This document shows positions 44,612-53,126 of a stretch of 64,000 bases of DNA, piece by piece. The notes beneath the pieces were generated by a model. That model saw nothing but the letters and a program-made list of their open reading frames with translations. It was not told the DNA's origin and did no database searches. Location: the NCBI GenBank assembly GCA_046080125.1, contig JBJTTJ010000221.1:22440-86439 (forward strand), written 5' to 3'. The first letter of the stretch is position 1. Every line of letters begins with the position of its first letter. A program made the translations under genes and the position numbers. Source of the stretch: Cuspidothrix sp046080125. GTDB taxonomy: Bacteria; Cyanobacteriota; Cyanobacteriia; Cyanobacteriales; Nostocaceae.

Positions 44612-45718
44612 TTACACCTCCCGCATTCCTAGACCCAGGATAATAGCCAAGCCAGGACGTTTAATTAAAGGATATTTTTCCGTATCTACCTCCAAATACA
44701 AAGAAGCAATAGGGTCTATTTGAGAGGTAGGTAAACTTAATCGTTGAGCGAAAAACTCATCAATTTTTTTTAGTCCACCTCCTGGACCTGCTAGGAGAAT
44801 CTGGGCGACTTCCACACTTTCACTTTGATTGACATAAAAATCAATTGAACGACGCAATTCATCAGTTAGTTCTCCTAAAACCCCTAACATCGAAGCCATG
44901 CCAGGATTGCTATCAGTGCCATCGGTATCAATTTCATCCATGGAATTAGTGGCAATGGTTATACTTTCCAACATATCCATTTCCCGTGATGGTGGTAGGT
45001 TCATAGCTCTTGATAGGGCAGTTTGGAGTTGATAAGTTCCAATTGGCACTGTCCGAGAGAATTGTGGCACACCATTGATAACAATGGCAATTTCTGAATT
45101 ATCAAATTCAATATCAACTAATACTGATGCTTCCTGTGGGGTAAATAACCGCAATTGATCACGAATGGTGCGAATCAGGGCAAAACTGTTAATTTCCAAG
45201 ACATCTACAGCTAGTCCTACCTGTTCAAAGGTATTCAAATAGGTTTGGGTGATATCTTTGCGAGTTGCCACTAACAAAACTTGGACTTTTTCGATGCCGT
45301 CTTCGTCTACAAAGGAGCCGAGTTTTTGATAGTCAACATCAGCCTCTTCACGGGGATAGGGTAAGTATAAGGCCGCTTCATGGTTGAGGATCATGTCCCG
45401 TAATTCTTTGTCATTTAATTCCGATGGTACGGGAATCAAACGCACGATCACTTCTTTTCCTGGTATGCTAGTAGCTACACGGGTAGCTTTGGTGTTGCTT
45501 TGAGCGATCGCATCCTGTATTATTTCTACCATCGCCGGAGAATTGGTAATTTGCCCATCGGTAACTACACCTTCCGGTACTGGTACAGAGATTAAGGACT
45601 CGATTTTTAGGGTCTGGCGATGTTTACGTAGTTCTACTAGGTTTACCCGTTCGGATGCTATTTCAATCCCAATACCACTATTGGATTTGTTAAAGAAACT
45701 CTTCAAGGTTTGCAGCAC
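44612..45718 (-). CDS. pilM: Type IV pilus actin-like ATPase PilM
   Basis: 368 residues, cytoplasmic, actin/FtsA fold. The phosphate-binding opening GIGIEIASERVNLVELRK is near residues 16-33, and the second phosphate loop LLAGPGGGLKKIDEF is near 311-325. It binds the N-terminus of PilN. First gene of pilM-N-O-Q. The promoter should lie just upstream of 45718, where a MITE-like element begins 57 bases away and may have displaced native control sequences. ATG at 45718. Confidence 0.92.
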   Translation of the reverse strand: MLQTLKSFFNKSNSGIGIEIASERVNLVELRKHRQTLKIESLISVPVPEGVVTDGQITNSPAMVEIIQDAIAQSNTKATRVATSIPGKEVIVRLIPVPSELNDKELRDMILNHEAALYLPYPREEADVDYQKLGSFVDEDGIEKVQVLLVATRKDITQTYLNTFEQVGLAVDVLEINSFALIRTIRDQLRLFTPQEASVLVDIEFDNSEIAIVINGVPQFSRTVPIGTYQLQTALSRAMNLPPSREMDMLESITIATNSMDEIDTDGTDSNPGMASMLGVLGELTDELRRSIDFYVNQSESVEVAQILLAGPGGGLKKIDEFFAQRLSLPTSQIDPIASLYLEVDTEKYPLIKRPGLAIILGLGMREV

Positions 45719-45774
45719 TGTTTTACCCGTTAAGTTACTAAAAAATATTAATGCTATTTGTCGGTTATCAGATG

Positions 45775-45982
45775 TTAAGTAGGTAGGCGTTGAAATTTAT
45801 CTGTGAGATAAGAGGTAAGGGACTTTGAGGAATTTCATATCTTGCAATACAGCACTTCCTTTGTGTCATGAGGTACAGAACAGGCATCCCTGCCTGTACC
45901 ACAATGGTTTTATCATTAATATCTGTACCTCATAATAACGGAAACTGCTGTATATCTTGGTTTTTTAAAGCCGACTTAGTTA
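45775..45982. mobile_element. MITE-like element containing a second inverted-repeat unit
   Basis: Outer ends TTAAGTAGGTAGGCGTTGAA and (minus strand) TAACTAAGTCGGCTTTAAAA match the ends of the unit at 31908. Nested inside at 45846-45953 is another unit with arms ATACAGCACTTCC...CATGAGGTACAGA and TCTGTACCTCAT...GGAAACTGCTGTAT, around a CAGGCATCCCTGCCTG hairpin. Non-coding. It fills most of the gap between divergent pilM and the binding-protein gene. Confidence 0.55.
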
Positions 45983-46074
45983 CTGATTACTAAAATTGAT
46001 ATATCCTATAGTCTTCAATTCTCTACCCTTTTTCACAACACCAATTACTTCTCAAGATAGTACCACCTAGAAAG

Positions 46075-47373
46075 ATGATTCGATTGCAAAAATTTAAACA
46101 ACTAATTTGTTGGGCGTTACTCGGCCTACTAACTAGCTGGATTGTGAGTTGTAGCATCAGTAATGTTGCTAACAATACTAAACTCGCTACAACAAGTATT
46201 GCCACAATTGAGTTTTGGACAATGCAACTCCAACCGCAATTTAGCGACCACTTCCAAAGTCTGATTAGGAATTTTGAATCCCAAAACCCCAGTATTAAAG
46301 TAAAATGGGTAGATGTGCCTTGGTCAGCGATGGAGAATAAGATCTTAACAGCAGTCTCAGCAAAAACGCCACCAGATGTTGTCAACCTTAATCCTGATTT
46401 TGCTTCCCAATTAGCCGGCAAAAATGCTTGGTTAAATTTAGATGCTAAAGTTCCTAGTCAAGTCCGTGCCACCTATTTACCAAATATTTGGCAAGCAAGT
46501 AACCTCAATGGCCAGAGTTTTGGTATTCCTTGGTATCTCACCACAAGACTAACTATTTATAACACCGATTTACTCAAACAAGCGGGTATTACAAAACCCC
46601 CTGCCACTTACGCACAACTAGGGCAAATGGCACAACAAATTAAAGACAAAACCGGTAAGTATGCCTTCTTTGCCACTTTTGTTCCCCAAGACTCTGGCGA
46701 AGTTCTGGAATCCTTGGTACAAATGGGCGTGACTTTGGTTAATGCTGATGGTAAGGCCGGTTTTAATACCCCTCAAGGAAAAGCCGCTTTTAAATATTGG
46801 GTGGATTTGTATAAAAAAGGTTTGTTACCCAAAGAATCTTTAACTCAAGGGCATCGTCACGCTATAGATTTATACCAATCGGGGGAAACGGTTTTTTTAG
46901 CTTCTGGACCTGAGTTCCTGAAAACCATTGCTAATAATGCCCCCAAGGTTGCCCAAGCTTCGGCAATTGCTCCGCAAATTACGGGTGATACAGGTAGGAA
47001 AAATGTTGCTGTAATGAATATCGTTATTCCTCGTGATAGTAAATATCCTGATCAGGCTGTTAAATTTGCTTTATTTGTTACCAATGATGAAAACCAGTTA
47101 GCCTTTGCTAAAGCTGCTAATGTCCTACCTTCTACAGTTAAGGCTTTATCGGATACTTATTTTAAGGAAGTTCCAGTTAATGCTACCACATCGGAAAAAG
47201 GGCGAGTAATTAGTGCTACACAATTACAACAAGCAGAGGTATTAACCCCGAAAATCAAAGATTTTAAACTTTTGCAAAAATCAATTTACGAAAATTTACA
47301 AGCGGCCATGTTAGGACAAAAAACAGTAGATAAAGCTGTGGAAGATGGGGCCCAGCAATGGGACAATCGCTAA
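46075..47373 (+). CDS. Sugar ABC transporter substrate-binding lipoprotein (family 1)
   Basis: 432 residues. A lipoprotein signal peptide ends in the lipobox SWIVSC (Cys 26), so it is anchored outside the plasma membrane. The rest matches extracellular solute-binding family 1: IEFWTMQLQPQ near the start, PDVVNLNPDFASQLA near 101-115, and GIPWYLTTRLTIYNTDLLKQ near 149-168. It probably captures a sugar or oligosaccharide. Permeases and ATPase are not adjacent. ATG at 46075. Confidence 0.85.
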   Translation: MIRLQKFKQLICWALLGLLTSWIVSCSISNVANNTKLATTSIATIEFWTMQLQPQFSDHFQSLIRNFESQNPSIKVKWVDVPWSAMENKILTAVSAKTPPDVVNLNPDFASQLAGKNAWLNLDAKVPSQVRATYLPNIWQASNLNGQSFGIPWYLTTRLTIYNTDLLKQAGITKPPATYAQLGQMAQQIKDKTGKYAFFATFVPQDSGEVLESLVQMGVTLVNADGKAGFNTPQGKAAFKYWVDLYKKGLLPKESLTQGHRHAIDLYQSGETVFLASGPEFLKTIANNAPKVAQASAIAPQITGDTGRKNVAVMNIVIPRDSKYPDQAVKFALFVTNDENQLAFAKAANVLPSTVKALSDTYFKEVPVNATTSEKGRVISATQLQQAEVLTPKIKDFKLLQKSIYENLQAAMLGQKTVDKAVEDGAQQWDNR

Positions 47374-47501
47374 TTAAAAAGAGCTTGTCATTTCTTATGC
47401 TTTTACGAGAAAAATACTGGCTTTAATTCTACTTTAGGTAGTAGGAATCTTTCTGGAAATTGACTAGTGTTAAACATATTAATGCCTGAAAAACGTGTAT
47501 G

Positions 47502-47534
47502 TACCCTGAAAATAATTTCAGGGTATTTTTTTTA
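47502..47534 (+). terminator. Rho-independent terminator
   Basis: TACCCTGAAA and TTTCAGGGTA form a 10-base-pair stem with a four-base loop, followed by eight T. It is 129 bases after the binding-protein stop and is the first of three strong terminators in this gap. Confidence 0.8.
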
Positions 47535-47667
47535 TTAGGCTGATATCAAAATACTATTGCCTTGGCCATATCATATTTTAGGAAATTTGTACACACCCAA
47601 CAGGATGATGAATACTCATAATTTAGGGTTTAAAGTAACTATATATGGTAAACACCTGGTATATACA

Positions 47668-47696
47668 AAGGCTTGGCTCACACCCAAGCTTTTTTC
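47668..47696 (+). terminator. Rho-independent terminator without an upstream ORF
   Basis: AAAGGCTTGG and CCAAGCTTTT pair around a CTCACAC loop, ending in a T-run. No coding sequence precedes it after the terminator at 47502, so a non-coding transcript is possible. Confidence 0.65.
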
Positions 47697-47754
47697 ATGT
47701 TTAAAATTACCATCAAATTAAAAATATATATTAGACTTCTGGTAAAAAAGATGT

Positions 47755-47782
47755 AGGGAGAGTTCATGAACTGTTCCTACTA
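47755..47782. repeat. GTAGG-AGTTCATGAACT-CCTAC palindrome
   Basis: GTAGGGAGAGTTCATGAACT continues GTTCCTAC; the halves are nearly complementary. Same type as units near 36311 and 38211. Confidence 0.6.
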
Positions 47783-47793
47783 AGGGTTTAGTG

Positions 47794-47835
47794 TTTATCC
47801 ACATTTCATCCACATTTCATCCACATTTCATCCGC
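47794..47835. repeat. 11-base direct repeat including one DnaA-box-like unit
   Basis: Three full units (TTTATCCACAT, TTCATCCACAT, TTCATCCACAT) and a partial fourth, exactly in register. The first unit contains TTATCCACA (47795-47803), identical to the consensus DnaA box; the others differ from it by one base. Confidence 0.65.
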
Positions 47836-47936
47836 TTTATCATAGTTAGAGAGATTTGCATACATTCTCTAGGAAGATGATCTGTAATCATAGTAATACT
47901 AAATTAGTTAAGTACGTTGTTAAGCACAGCAATTAT

Positions 47937-47966
47937 GGAGGTTTGGCATAATCACCAAACCTTTTT
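47937..47966 (+). terminator. Rho-independent terminator without an upstream ORF
   Basis: AGGTTTGG (47939-47946) and CCAAACCT (47954-47961) enclose a seven-base loop, followed by a short T-run. Third terminator of this gap. Confidence 0.65.
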
Positions 47967-48185
47967 CTTGATGAGGAATTTTATATAGGACTCCTATTTG
48001 ATTTTTATTAGGGTAGCTTCCCGTAGGGATACATTATTGATATATTTACAAGCTAAATATGATTTTATTTGAAGATTTTCAGCTACACTCAAGTGAATTT
48101 AATTTTCTGTAATTTGTCTAGATTTATTGTGATCCTATATAATCAACCTTACAAATATTAGGTAAGTGGAGAAAATTATAAATTA

Positions 48186-48635
48186 ATGAGAGGCAAAATG
48201 GGTTGCAGACTAAGAATTGTTTTAACGGATGAAGAGAAATTAACTCTTGAAGAGTTGAGAAAAGCCAAAAATATCCCACAACGAACTAAAGACCGGGCTC
48301 AGGTATTATTATTAAATGCTCGTGGATTAAAAACCGAGCAAATTGCCCAAGGGTTAAACTGGGCAATTTCCACCGTCCGTCAAACCTTGCATCGCTGGGA
48401 AAAGATGGGTCTGGCTGGATTATGGGATGCTAGTGGTCGGGGTGGGAAACCACGTTACACAGAAGATGATTTAGAGTATTTAGAGAACAGTTTATTTCAA
48501 GACCCTCAAATATATACCTCCAAGCAACTGGCCAAAAAACTAGCATCGGATAGACAGGTATATTTAAGCCCTGACAGACTCCGTAGAGTTCTCAAGGCCA
48601 GAGGAAAGGTTATGAACATACTTGAGCAAAAATGA
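48186..48635 (+). pseudogene. IS630-type transposase, N-terminal helix-turn-helix part only
   Basis: 149 residues corresponding to the DNA-binding half of IS630 transposases in cyanobacteria: LTDEEKLTLEELRKAK, a helix-turn-helix (LKTEQIAQGLNWAISTVRQT), HRWEKMGLAGLWD, and SPDRLRRVLKARGK. The catalytic DDE domain (expected DESGF-type motif) is absent: after RGKV the frame ends in unrelated residues. Downstream (48650-48690) are CTTCGACAAGCACTTCGACA repeats, a common filler. No terminal inverted repeats found. It is a relic rather than an active element. Confidence 0.75.
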
Positions 48636-49001
48636 TGGGGTACAAGCCTTGTCCACTTCGACAAGCACTTCGACAAACTCAGTGTAAAGCATTTACTATT
48701 TGAGGAGTATGTCAACAATTTAAGTATTTATTCTTAAAAATAGGTAGTTTTAACAACAAAAAAGAGGTGGAAAACAGAAAAAATCGTGAAATCTATATAA
48801 ATTAATAGTTTCATCTATCCACTTAGGGCTACAACGCCTTAGAATGATTCATTGAAAAGTCGAGTCAATGGGATTTACGGCGGTTTTGAGTGTAAATACT
48901 CTCAAGGAACGATTTTTGTAGTTGTACAAGGGGAGATCTAAGCAAAGATGTTCTTACAGTACATCTTTAAATGGTCTCTAGTAAACATTGAGGATTGTGA
49001 T
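48636..49001. other. Region upstream of the HU gene
   Basis: 366 bases. The left part holds CTTCGACAA repeats beside the transposase relic. The right part (48830-49000) is presumably the HU promoter and leader; a hairpin TTGAGTG...ACTCTCAA lies near 48886-48904. No other gene seen. Confidence 0.35.
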
Positions 49002-49286
49002 ATGAACAAAGGCGAATTAGTTGATGCGGTTGCGGAAAAGGCGAATGTCACCAAGAAACAGGCGGATGCTGTTTTGAGTGCTGCAATCGAAACCATTGTG
49101 GAGGCGGTTTCTTCCGGTGATAAAGTGACCCTAGTAGGATTCGGTTCTTTTGAATCACGGGAACGTAAAGCCCGTGAAGGACGTAACCCCAAAACTAACG
49201 AAAAAATGGAAATTCCTGCGACCAGAGTTCCTGCTTTCTCTGCCGGCAAACTCTTTAGAGAAAGAGTAGCGCCCCCAAAAGAGTAA
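49002..49286 (+). CDS. hup: DNA-binding protein HU
   Basis: 94 residues from ATG at 49002, which is preceded by GAGG; an upstream in-frame ATG at 48948 would add 18 residues not found in HU. The nucleoid protein bends DNA as a dimer. MNKGELVDAVAEKANVTKKQ starts the helical part, GFGSFESRERKAREGRNPKT forms the start of the DNA-binding arm, and the conserved RNP is present. In Anabaena HU is required for heterocyst differentiation (hanA), as I recall. Confidence 0.94.
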   Translation: MNKGELVDAVAEKANVTKKQADAVLSAAIETIVEAVSSGDKVTLVGFGSFESRERKAREGRNPKTNEKMEIPATRVPAFSAGKLFRERVAPPKE

Positions 49287-49312
49287 TTTCTGTTCTAAGG
49301 AAGATATTTTTG

Positions 49313-50404
49313 ATGCCACAACAAGCACACGGGGGAAACTTAACTTGGGCAGCAGCGCTCGCTGGCTGCCCTCCCGATGCTATTGTGGATTTTTCCGCCA
49401 GTATTAGCCCGTTGGGTCCGCCAAACAGCGTTATCGCTGGGATTATTTCCCAACTTGATAATCTCCGCAATTATCCTGACCCAGAGTATAGTGAATTGAG
49501 ACTAGCTCTGAGTCAATTTCATCAAATACCTCCAGAGTGGATTTTGCCTGGTAATGGTTCAGCAGAATTGTTAACTCTGGTGGGTAGAGATTTAGGAAAG
49601 TTGGCGGGGACGGTTTTATTGACTCCGGCCTTTGGCGACTATTACCGCACTCTTGCGAGTTATGGAGCTAAAGTCTTGGAGTTTCCTGTAAATTTGTTTG
49701 AGGAGAGGGAGGAAGATAGCTTCCTGTTGCCACAATTGAGGCTAGAGGGTTCAGAATTGGGGTTGCTATTAAATAATCCACACAACCCAACGGGTAGGTT
49801 ATTTTCACGGGAGTCTGTTTTACCTTATTTGGAAAAGTTCGCCTTGGTGGTGGTAGATGAGGCATTTATGGATTTTCTTCCACCTCAGCAAGAACAGAGT
49901 TTAATTAAGTTAGTGCAGGAACAGGAGAATTTAGTAGTTTTAAGATCGCTGACGAAATTCTACAGTTTACCAGGGTTGAGGTTGGGATATGCGATCGCTC
50001 ACCCCCGTCGTTTGGCTTTGTGGAAATCATGGCGAGACCCTTGGCCTGTGAACACTTTAGCGGCCGCTGCTGCCATCGCTGCTCTCCAAGACACAAAATT
50101 TCAAGATCTCACATGGGAATGGCTACCACGGGCAAGAAATCAATTATTTCAGGGTCTAGCCTCAATTCCCGGTTTACACCCCCTGCAAGGCTCTGTTAAC
50201 TATTTATTGGTGGAGTCTACATCCTCCAGTATTGGTTTACAAAAAACTTTACTCCAACAACATCAGATTTTAATTCGTGATTGTTTAAGCTTTAAAGAAT
50301 TAGGCGATCGCTTTTTTCGTGTCGCAGTTCGTACTACATTAGATAATCAACGCCTATTAAATGCACTCACAACAATTCAGGATTTAGGCACAACAAAACT
50401 ATAA
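49313..50404 (+). CDS. cobD: Threonine-phosphate decarboxylase-like PLP enzyme
   Basis: 363 residues, fold-type I aminotransferase family. Decarboxylates threonine-phosphate to aminopropanol-phosphate for the nucleotide loop of cobalamin. The N-terminus HGGNLTWAAALAG and the DFSASISPLGPP motif separate CobD from HisC. The PLP lysine is in RSLTKFYSLPGLRLGYAIA, and NNPHNPTGR binds the cofactor. Start ATG at 49313; a TTG one codon earlier is possible. It follows HU by 26 bases and converges on the clc gene, 27 bases away. Confidence 0.85.
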   Translation: MPQQAHGGNLTWAAALAGCPPDAIVDFSASISPLGPPNSVIAGIISQLDNLRNYPDPEYSELRLALSQFHQIPPEWILPGNGSAELLTLVGRDLGKLAGTVLLTPAFGDYYRTLASYGAKVLEFPVNLFEEREEDSFLLPQLRLEGSELGLLLNNPHNPTGRLFSRESVLPYLEKFALVVVDEAFMDFLPPQQEQSLIKLVQEQENLVVLRSLTKFYSLPGLRLGYAIAHPRRLALWKSWRDPWPVNTLAAAAAIAALQDTKFQDLTWEWLPRARNQLFQGLASIPGLHPLQGSVNYLLVESTSSSIGLQKTLLQQHQILIRDCLSFKELGDRFFRVAVRTTLDNQRLLNALTTIQDLGTTKL

Positions 50405-50431
50405 TTTTGTTGATTGTACCGCCTCCCATAG

Positions 50432-53041
50432 TTAAGACATGGCGCTTCTGAGCAAAATTACTGTAATATCAACAGCAGAGGCAATAGATTCTGGGATATT
50501 ACCTTGTATTGCTTGTTGTAACAATCCCTCACGGGAAGCACCCAAAACTACAACGTCGAAACCTTCAGTTTTAACTAATTCAATCACTCCCTCGCTGACA
50601 GATTCGGCTTTTAAAGATGCTGCGACAATATTACTGTGTAAATTGCGGTTACGCATCAATTGACGGGTAGATTCTTGTAAAACTGTCATATCTGGTATGA
50701 CCTCTCCAGGTTTCACTACCTGAGTTAAACGGATTTCTATATCATTTCCCAAAGTGACTAAAGCTGGCAATAATTTAATAGCAATAGGTGCATTTGGACC
50801 CCCAGCCATTGGTACTAACCACCGTTTAAATTGCTGGTATGAATGGGAATTGTGACCTAATTTTACCAAGACAACATCACAGTTAGCTCGACGAATTATG
50901 GTATCTACAACATTACCAAATATCCGCCCTGGTGTGGATGTATTGCCCTTCCAACCCATGAAAATTAAATTTATATGTCGTTCCTTAGTAGTTTCTAGAA
51001 TTGCTTGGGCGACATCATGGGCGACACGAATTTGAGTATGTATGGGAATGTGCAGTTTCTTGGCTAAACTTTCTGCTTGTTTGAGTAAGCGGCGACTTTT
51101 TGTGGTATTGACTGGGGTTTGTGAGGGGGAAATGTGGCGAGATACGAGGATGATTTGTAAACATTCTATTTCATAATGGCGATCGCGGGCAATTGCCGCA
51201 GCCATTTCTAATAATGCGGGTGCTGTTTCTGGGTTAGCAATAGTTACTAATAATCTACCTCTCCCAATACTCGGAGAACGACTTTGATAAACTAAATAAG
51301 AAGGTTCTGCCTGGGGACCTGTCACCCCATTTTCTCCATTGAGACAATCCGCTTCAGCGCGAATTATATCGGCACGAGTAATAATGCCAATTAATTTTTG
51401 TCCATCTACCACGGGTAAACGGCTAATTTGATATCTATCTAATAAATAGAGAACATGACTTAACCTATCTGCCGGTGATACTGTCACCGGTTTAGGTGTC
51501 ATAATCTCTGTTAAAAAAGTCTCATTTGCTGAGAGATGAGGAGGAATTTTTTGTAAATCTGTTTGGGAAACTAACCCCACTAATTTATTATCTTCAACCA
51601 CAGGAAAGCCGCGATGATGGGAACGAGAAAAAGCTTTAATAACTTCATCTGCTGTCATTTCTGATTCTAAAGTTTCTACTTTTTGCTGCATGACATCCTG
51701 AGCGGTTAATTGTGTTAATATTCCTTCTGTGGGCTGATCTTTTTTAAGAATGATACCATTTAACTTTAAAAGTTTGTCATAAAGTGAACCAGGGAAAATA
51801 TTCTCAGATACAAGATAAGATGTTACAGATACCACAATTAATGGTAAAACTAAATTAAAATCTGTAGTCATTTCAAAAACAATCACAATTGCAGTGATAG
51901 GAACTTTAGAAACCGCGCTAAAAAATCCTCCCATTCCTGCTAGGGCGTAGGTAGTCAGCGAACCAATTCCAAATATTTGGAATTCACAAACACCAATAAT
52001 ATGTCCTAAACAAGAACCTAAAATTAAACTGGGTGCAAATAATCCCCCAGGCGCACCTGAACCAAAGGCAATTAAGGTTAAGATAAATTGGGCAATAAAA
52101 GCAATTGCTGCTAAAGGTATATTCGGCTCACTGGCAATTAGAAACTCTCGCAAACCTGTATTATCCCGAAAATATTCTGGTAGTAAAGACATAATTAAAC
52201 CGGAAGTTAAACCAGCTAAAGCTACCTGTAAAGGTAAACTAATATGTAAACGACGATAAGCTTGAATACTAAATATTAATCCCCGACTAAATAAAGCTGC
52301 CAATAAACCAACAAAAACTCCTAAAATTAATAAAATAGGAATTTCTAATAGGGAAAAACTGCTAGAATAGTCAATTATTTTTAAGTCCAATTGCAGACTT
52401 CTACCACCCAATAATCGGGAAATTACGCCACCAATAAAAGCCGCAATTATTGCCGTTCCTAATGTTAGTCCAGATAAATCTTGTAATAACTCTTCAATAA
52501 TAAATAGTACCCCCGCCAGAGGTGCATTAAAGGCGGCGGACAAACCTGCCCCTGCGCCGGCTGCAATTATTTGGCGACGATGTTCTGGAGAGGTGGGAAC
52601 TAGACGACTCATACCCGCAGCTAACCCTGCACCAACCTGAACTGTAGGCCCCTGTCTGCCTAAAGTTAACCCCGAACCCAGGGCGATAATTGCACTAATT
52701 AACTTGACAAAAGCTACTCGCCATGATATTTTGATTGGCAGGTTTGCCAGACTAGCTTTGACTTGGGGAATACCACTACCAGAGGCTTCTGGTGCTAATC
52801 GCTGTACTAACCAACCAGAAAGAAACCCCAAACTCGCGCCAATAGCCGGTAAAGCTATCCATGCAGGAAAAATATGGGTTGTATGCACTCGCCATGTCCC
52901 CAACCACCCTGAACCTTGTTTGAGTAATACCGCAGATAAGGCGGCCACTATTCCAATTACAGAAGCTTCTGCAATTGCTAAACCCTTTCTAGGCAGCCAA
53001 AAGTTGCGAAAATATTGGGTTAGCAACGCTAAGGAAATCAT
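50432..53041 (-). CDS. ClC chloride channel/antiporter with CBS pair and two Usp domains
   Basis: 869 residues. The ClC membrane part (about 20-430) has the selectivity motifs GSGIPQ at 88-93 and GRQGPTVQ at 128-135, and IIEE (181-184) whose second Glu matches the internal proton glutamate of E. coli ClC. The external gating glutamate is replaced by Gln (Q130). Then two CBS domains (about 450-575) and two UspA-like domains (about 600-735 and 745-869) with the GxSREG-type LGASREGLL ending, which may bind nucleotides and control gating. Fusions of this kind are common in cyanobacteria. ATG at 53041. Confidence 0.88.
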   Translation of the reverse strand: MISLALLTQYFRNFWLPRKGLAIAEASVIGIVAALSAVLLKQGSGWLGTWRVHTTHIFPAWIALPAIGASLGFLSGWLVQRLAPEASGSGIPQVKASLANLPIKISWRVAFVKLISAIIALGSGLTLGRQGPTVQVGAGLAAGMSRLVPTSPEHRRQIIAAGAGAGLSAAFNAPLAGVLFIIEELLQDLSGLTLGTAIIAAFIGGVISRLLGGRSLQLDLKIIDYSSSFSLLEIPILLILGVFVGLLAALFSRGLIFSIQAYRRLHISLPLQVALAGLTSGLIMSLLPEYFRDNTGLREFLIASEPNIPLAAIAFIAQFILTLIAFGSGAPGGLFAPSLILGSCLGHIIGVCEFQIFGIGSLTTYALAGMGGFFSAVSKVPITAIVIVFEMTTDFNLVLPLIVVSVTSYLVSENIFPGSLYDKLLKLNGIILKKDQPTEGILTQLTAQDVMQQKVETLESEMTADEVIKAFSRSHHRGFPVVEDNKLVGLVSQTDLQKIPPHLSANETFLTEIMTPKPVTVSPADRLSHVLYLLDRYQISRLPVVDGQKLIGIITRADIIRAEADCLNGENGVTGPQAEPSYLVYQSRSPSIGRGRLLVTIANPETAPALLEMAAAIARDRHYEIECLQIILVSRHISPSQTPVNTTKSRRLLKQAESLAKKLHIPIHTQIRVAHDVAQAILETTKERHINLIFMGWKGNTSTPGRIFGNVVDTIIRRANCDVVLVKLGHNSHSYQQFKRWLVPMAGGPNAPIAIKLLPALVTLGNDIEIRLTQVVKPGEVIPDMTVLQESTRQLMRNRNLHSNIVAASLKAESVSEGVIELVKTEGFDVVVLGASREGLLQQAIQGNIPESIASAVDITVILLRSAMS

Positions 53042-53126
53042 AAATTTTTATTGTTCTGTGTTAAATTTATATACCTCCCCTTATTCTCTGTTAGTCCTGT
53101 TGAAAAATCAAATAAGAGTCCTATAT

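Larger units (their letters stand above)
47535..48185. other. Gap with terminators and repeats; candidate small-RNA locus
   Basis: 651 bases without a protein gene. It holds two more terminator-like hairpins (47668, 47937), a GTTCATGAAC-type palindrome (47755) and an 11-base tandem repeat (47794). Terminators with no ORF before them suggest one or two small RNAs of 100-250 bases on the plus strand. I do not recognise Yfr or 6S RNA motifs. The last 180 bases before the IS remnant are AT-rich with no clear feature. Confidence 0.35.

Noticed and set aside
47794..47835. Possible CRISPR array
   Set aside because: The repeats are 11 bases with no spacers. No 28-37-base repeats with unique spacers and no cas genes were seen anywhere in the window.
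48186..48720. Complete IS630 insertion sequence
   Set aside because: The DDE catalytic half is missing and no terminal inverted repeats or TA duplication could be found around the fragment.
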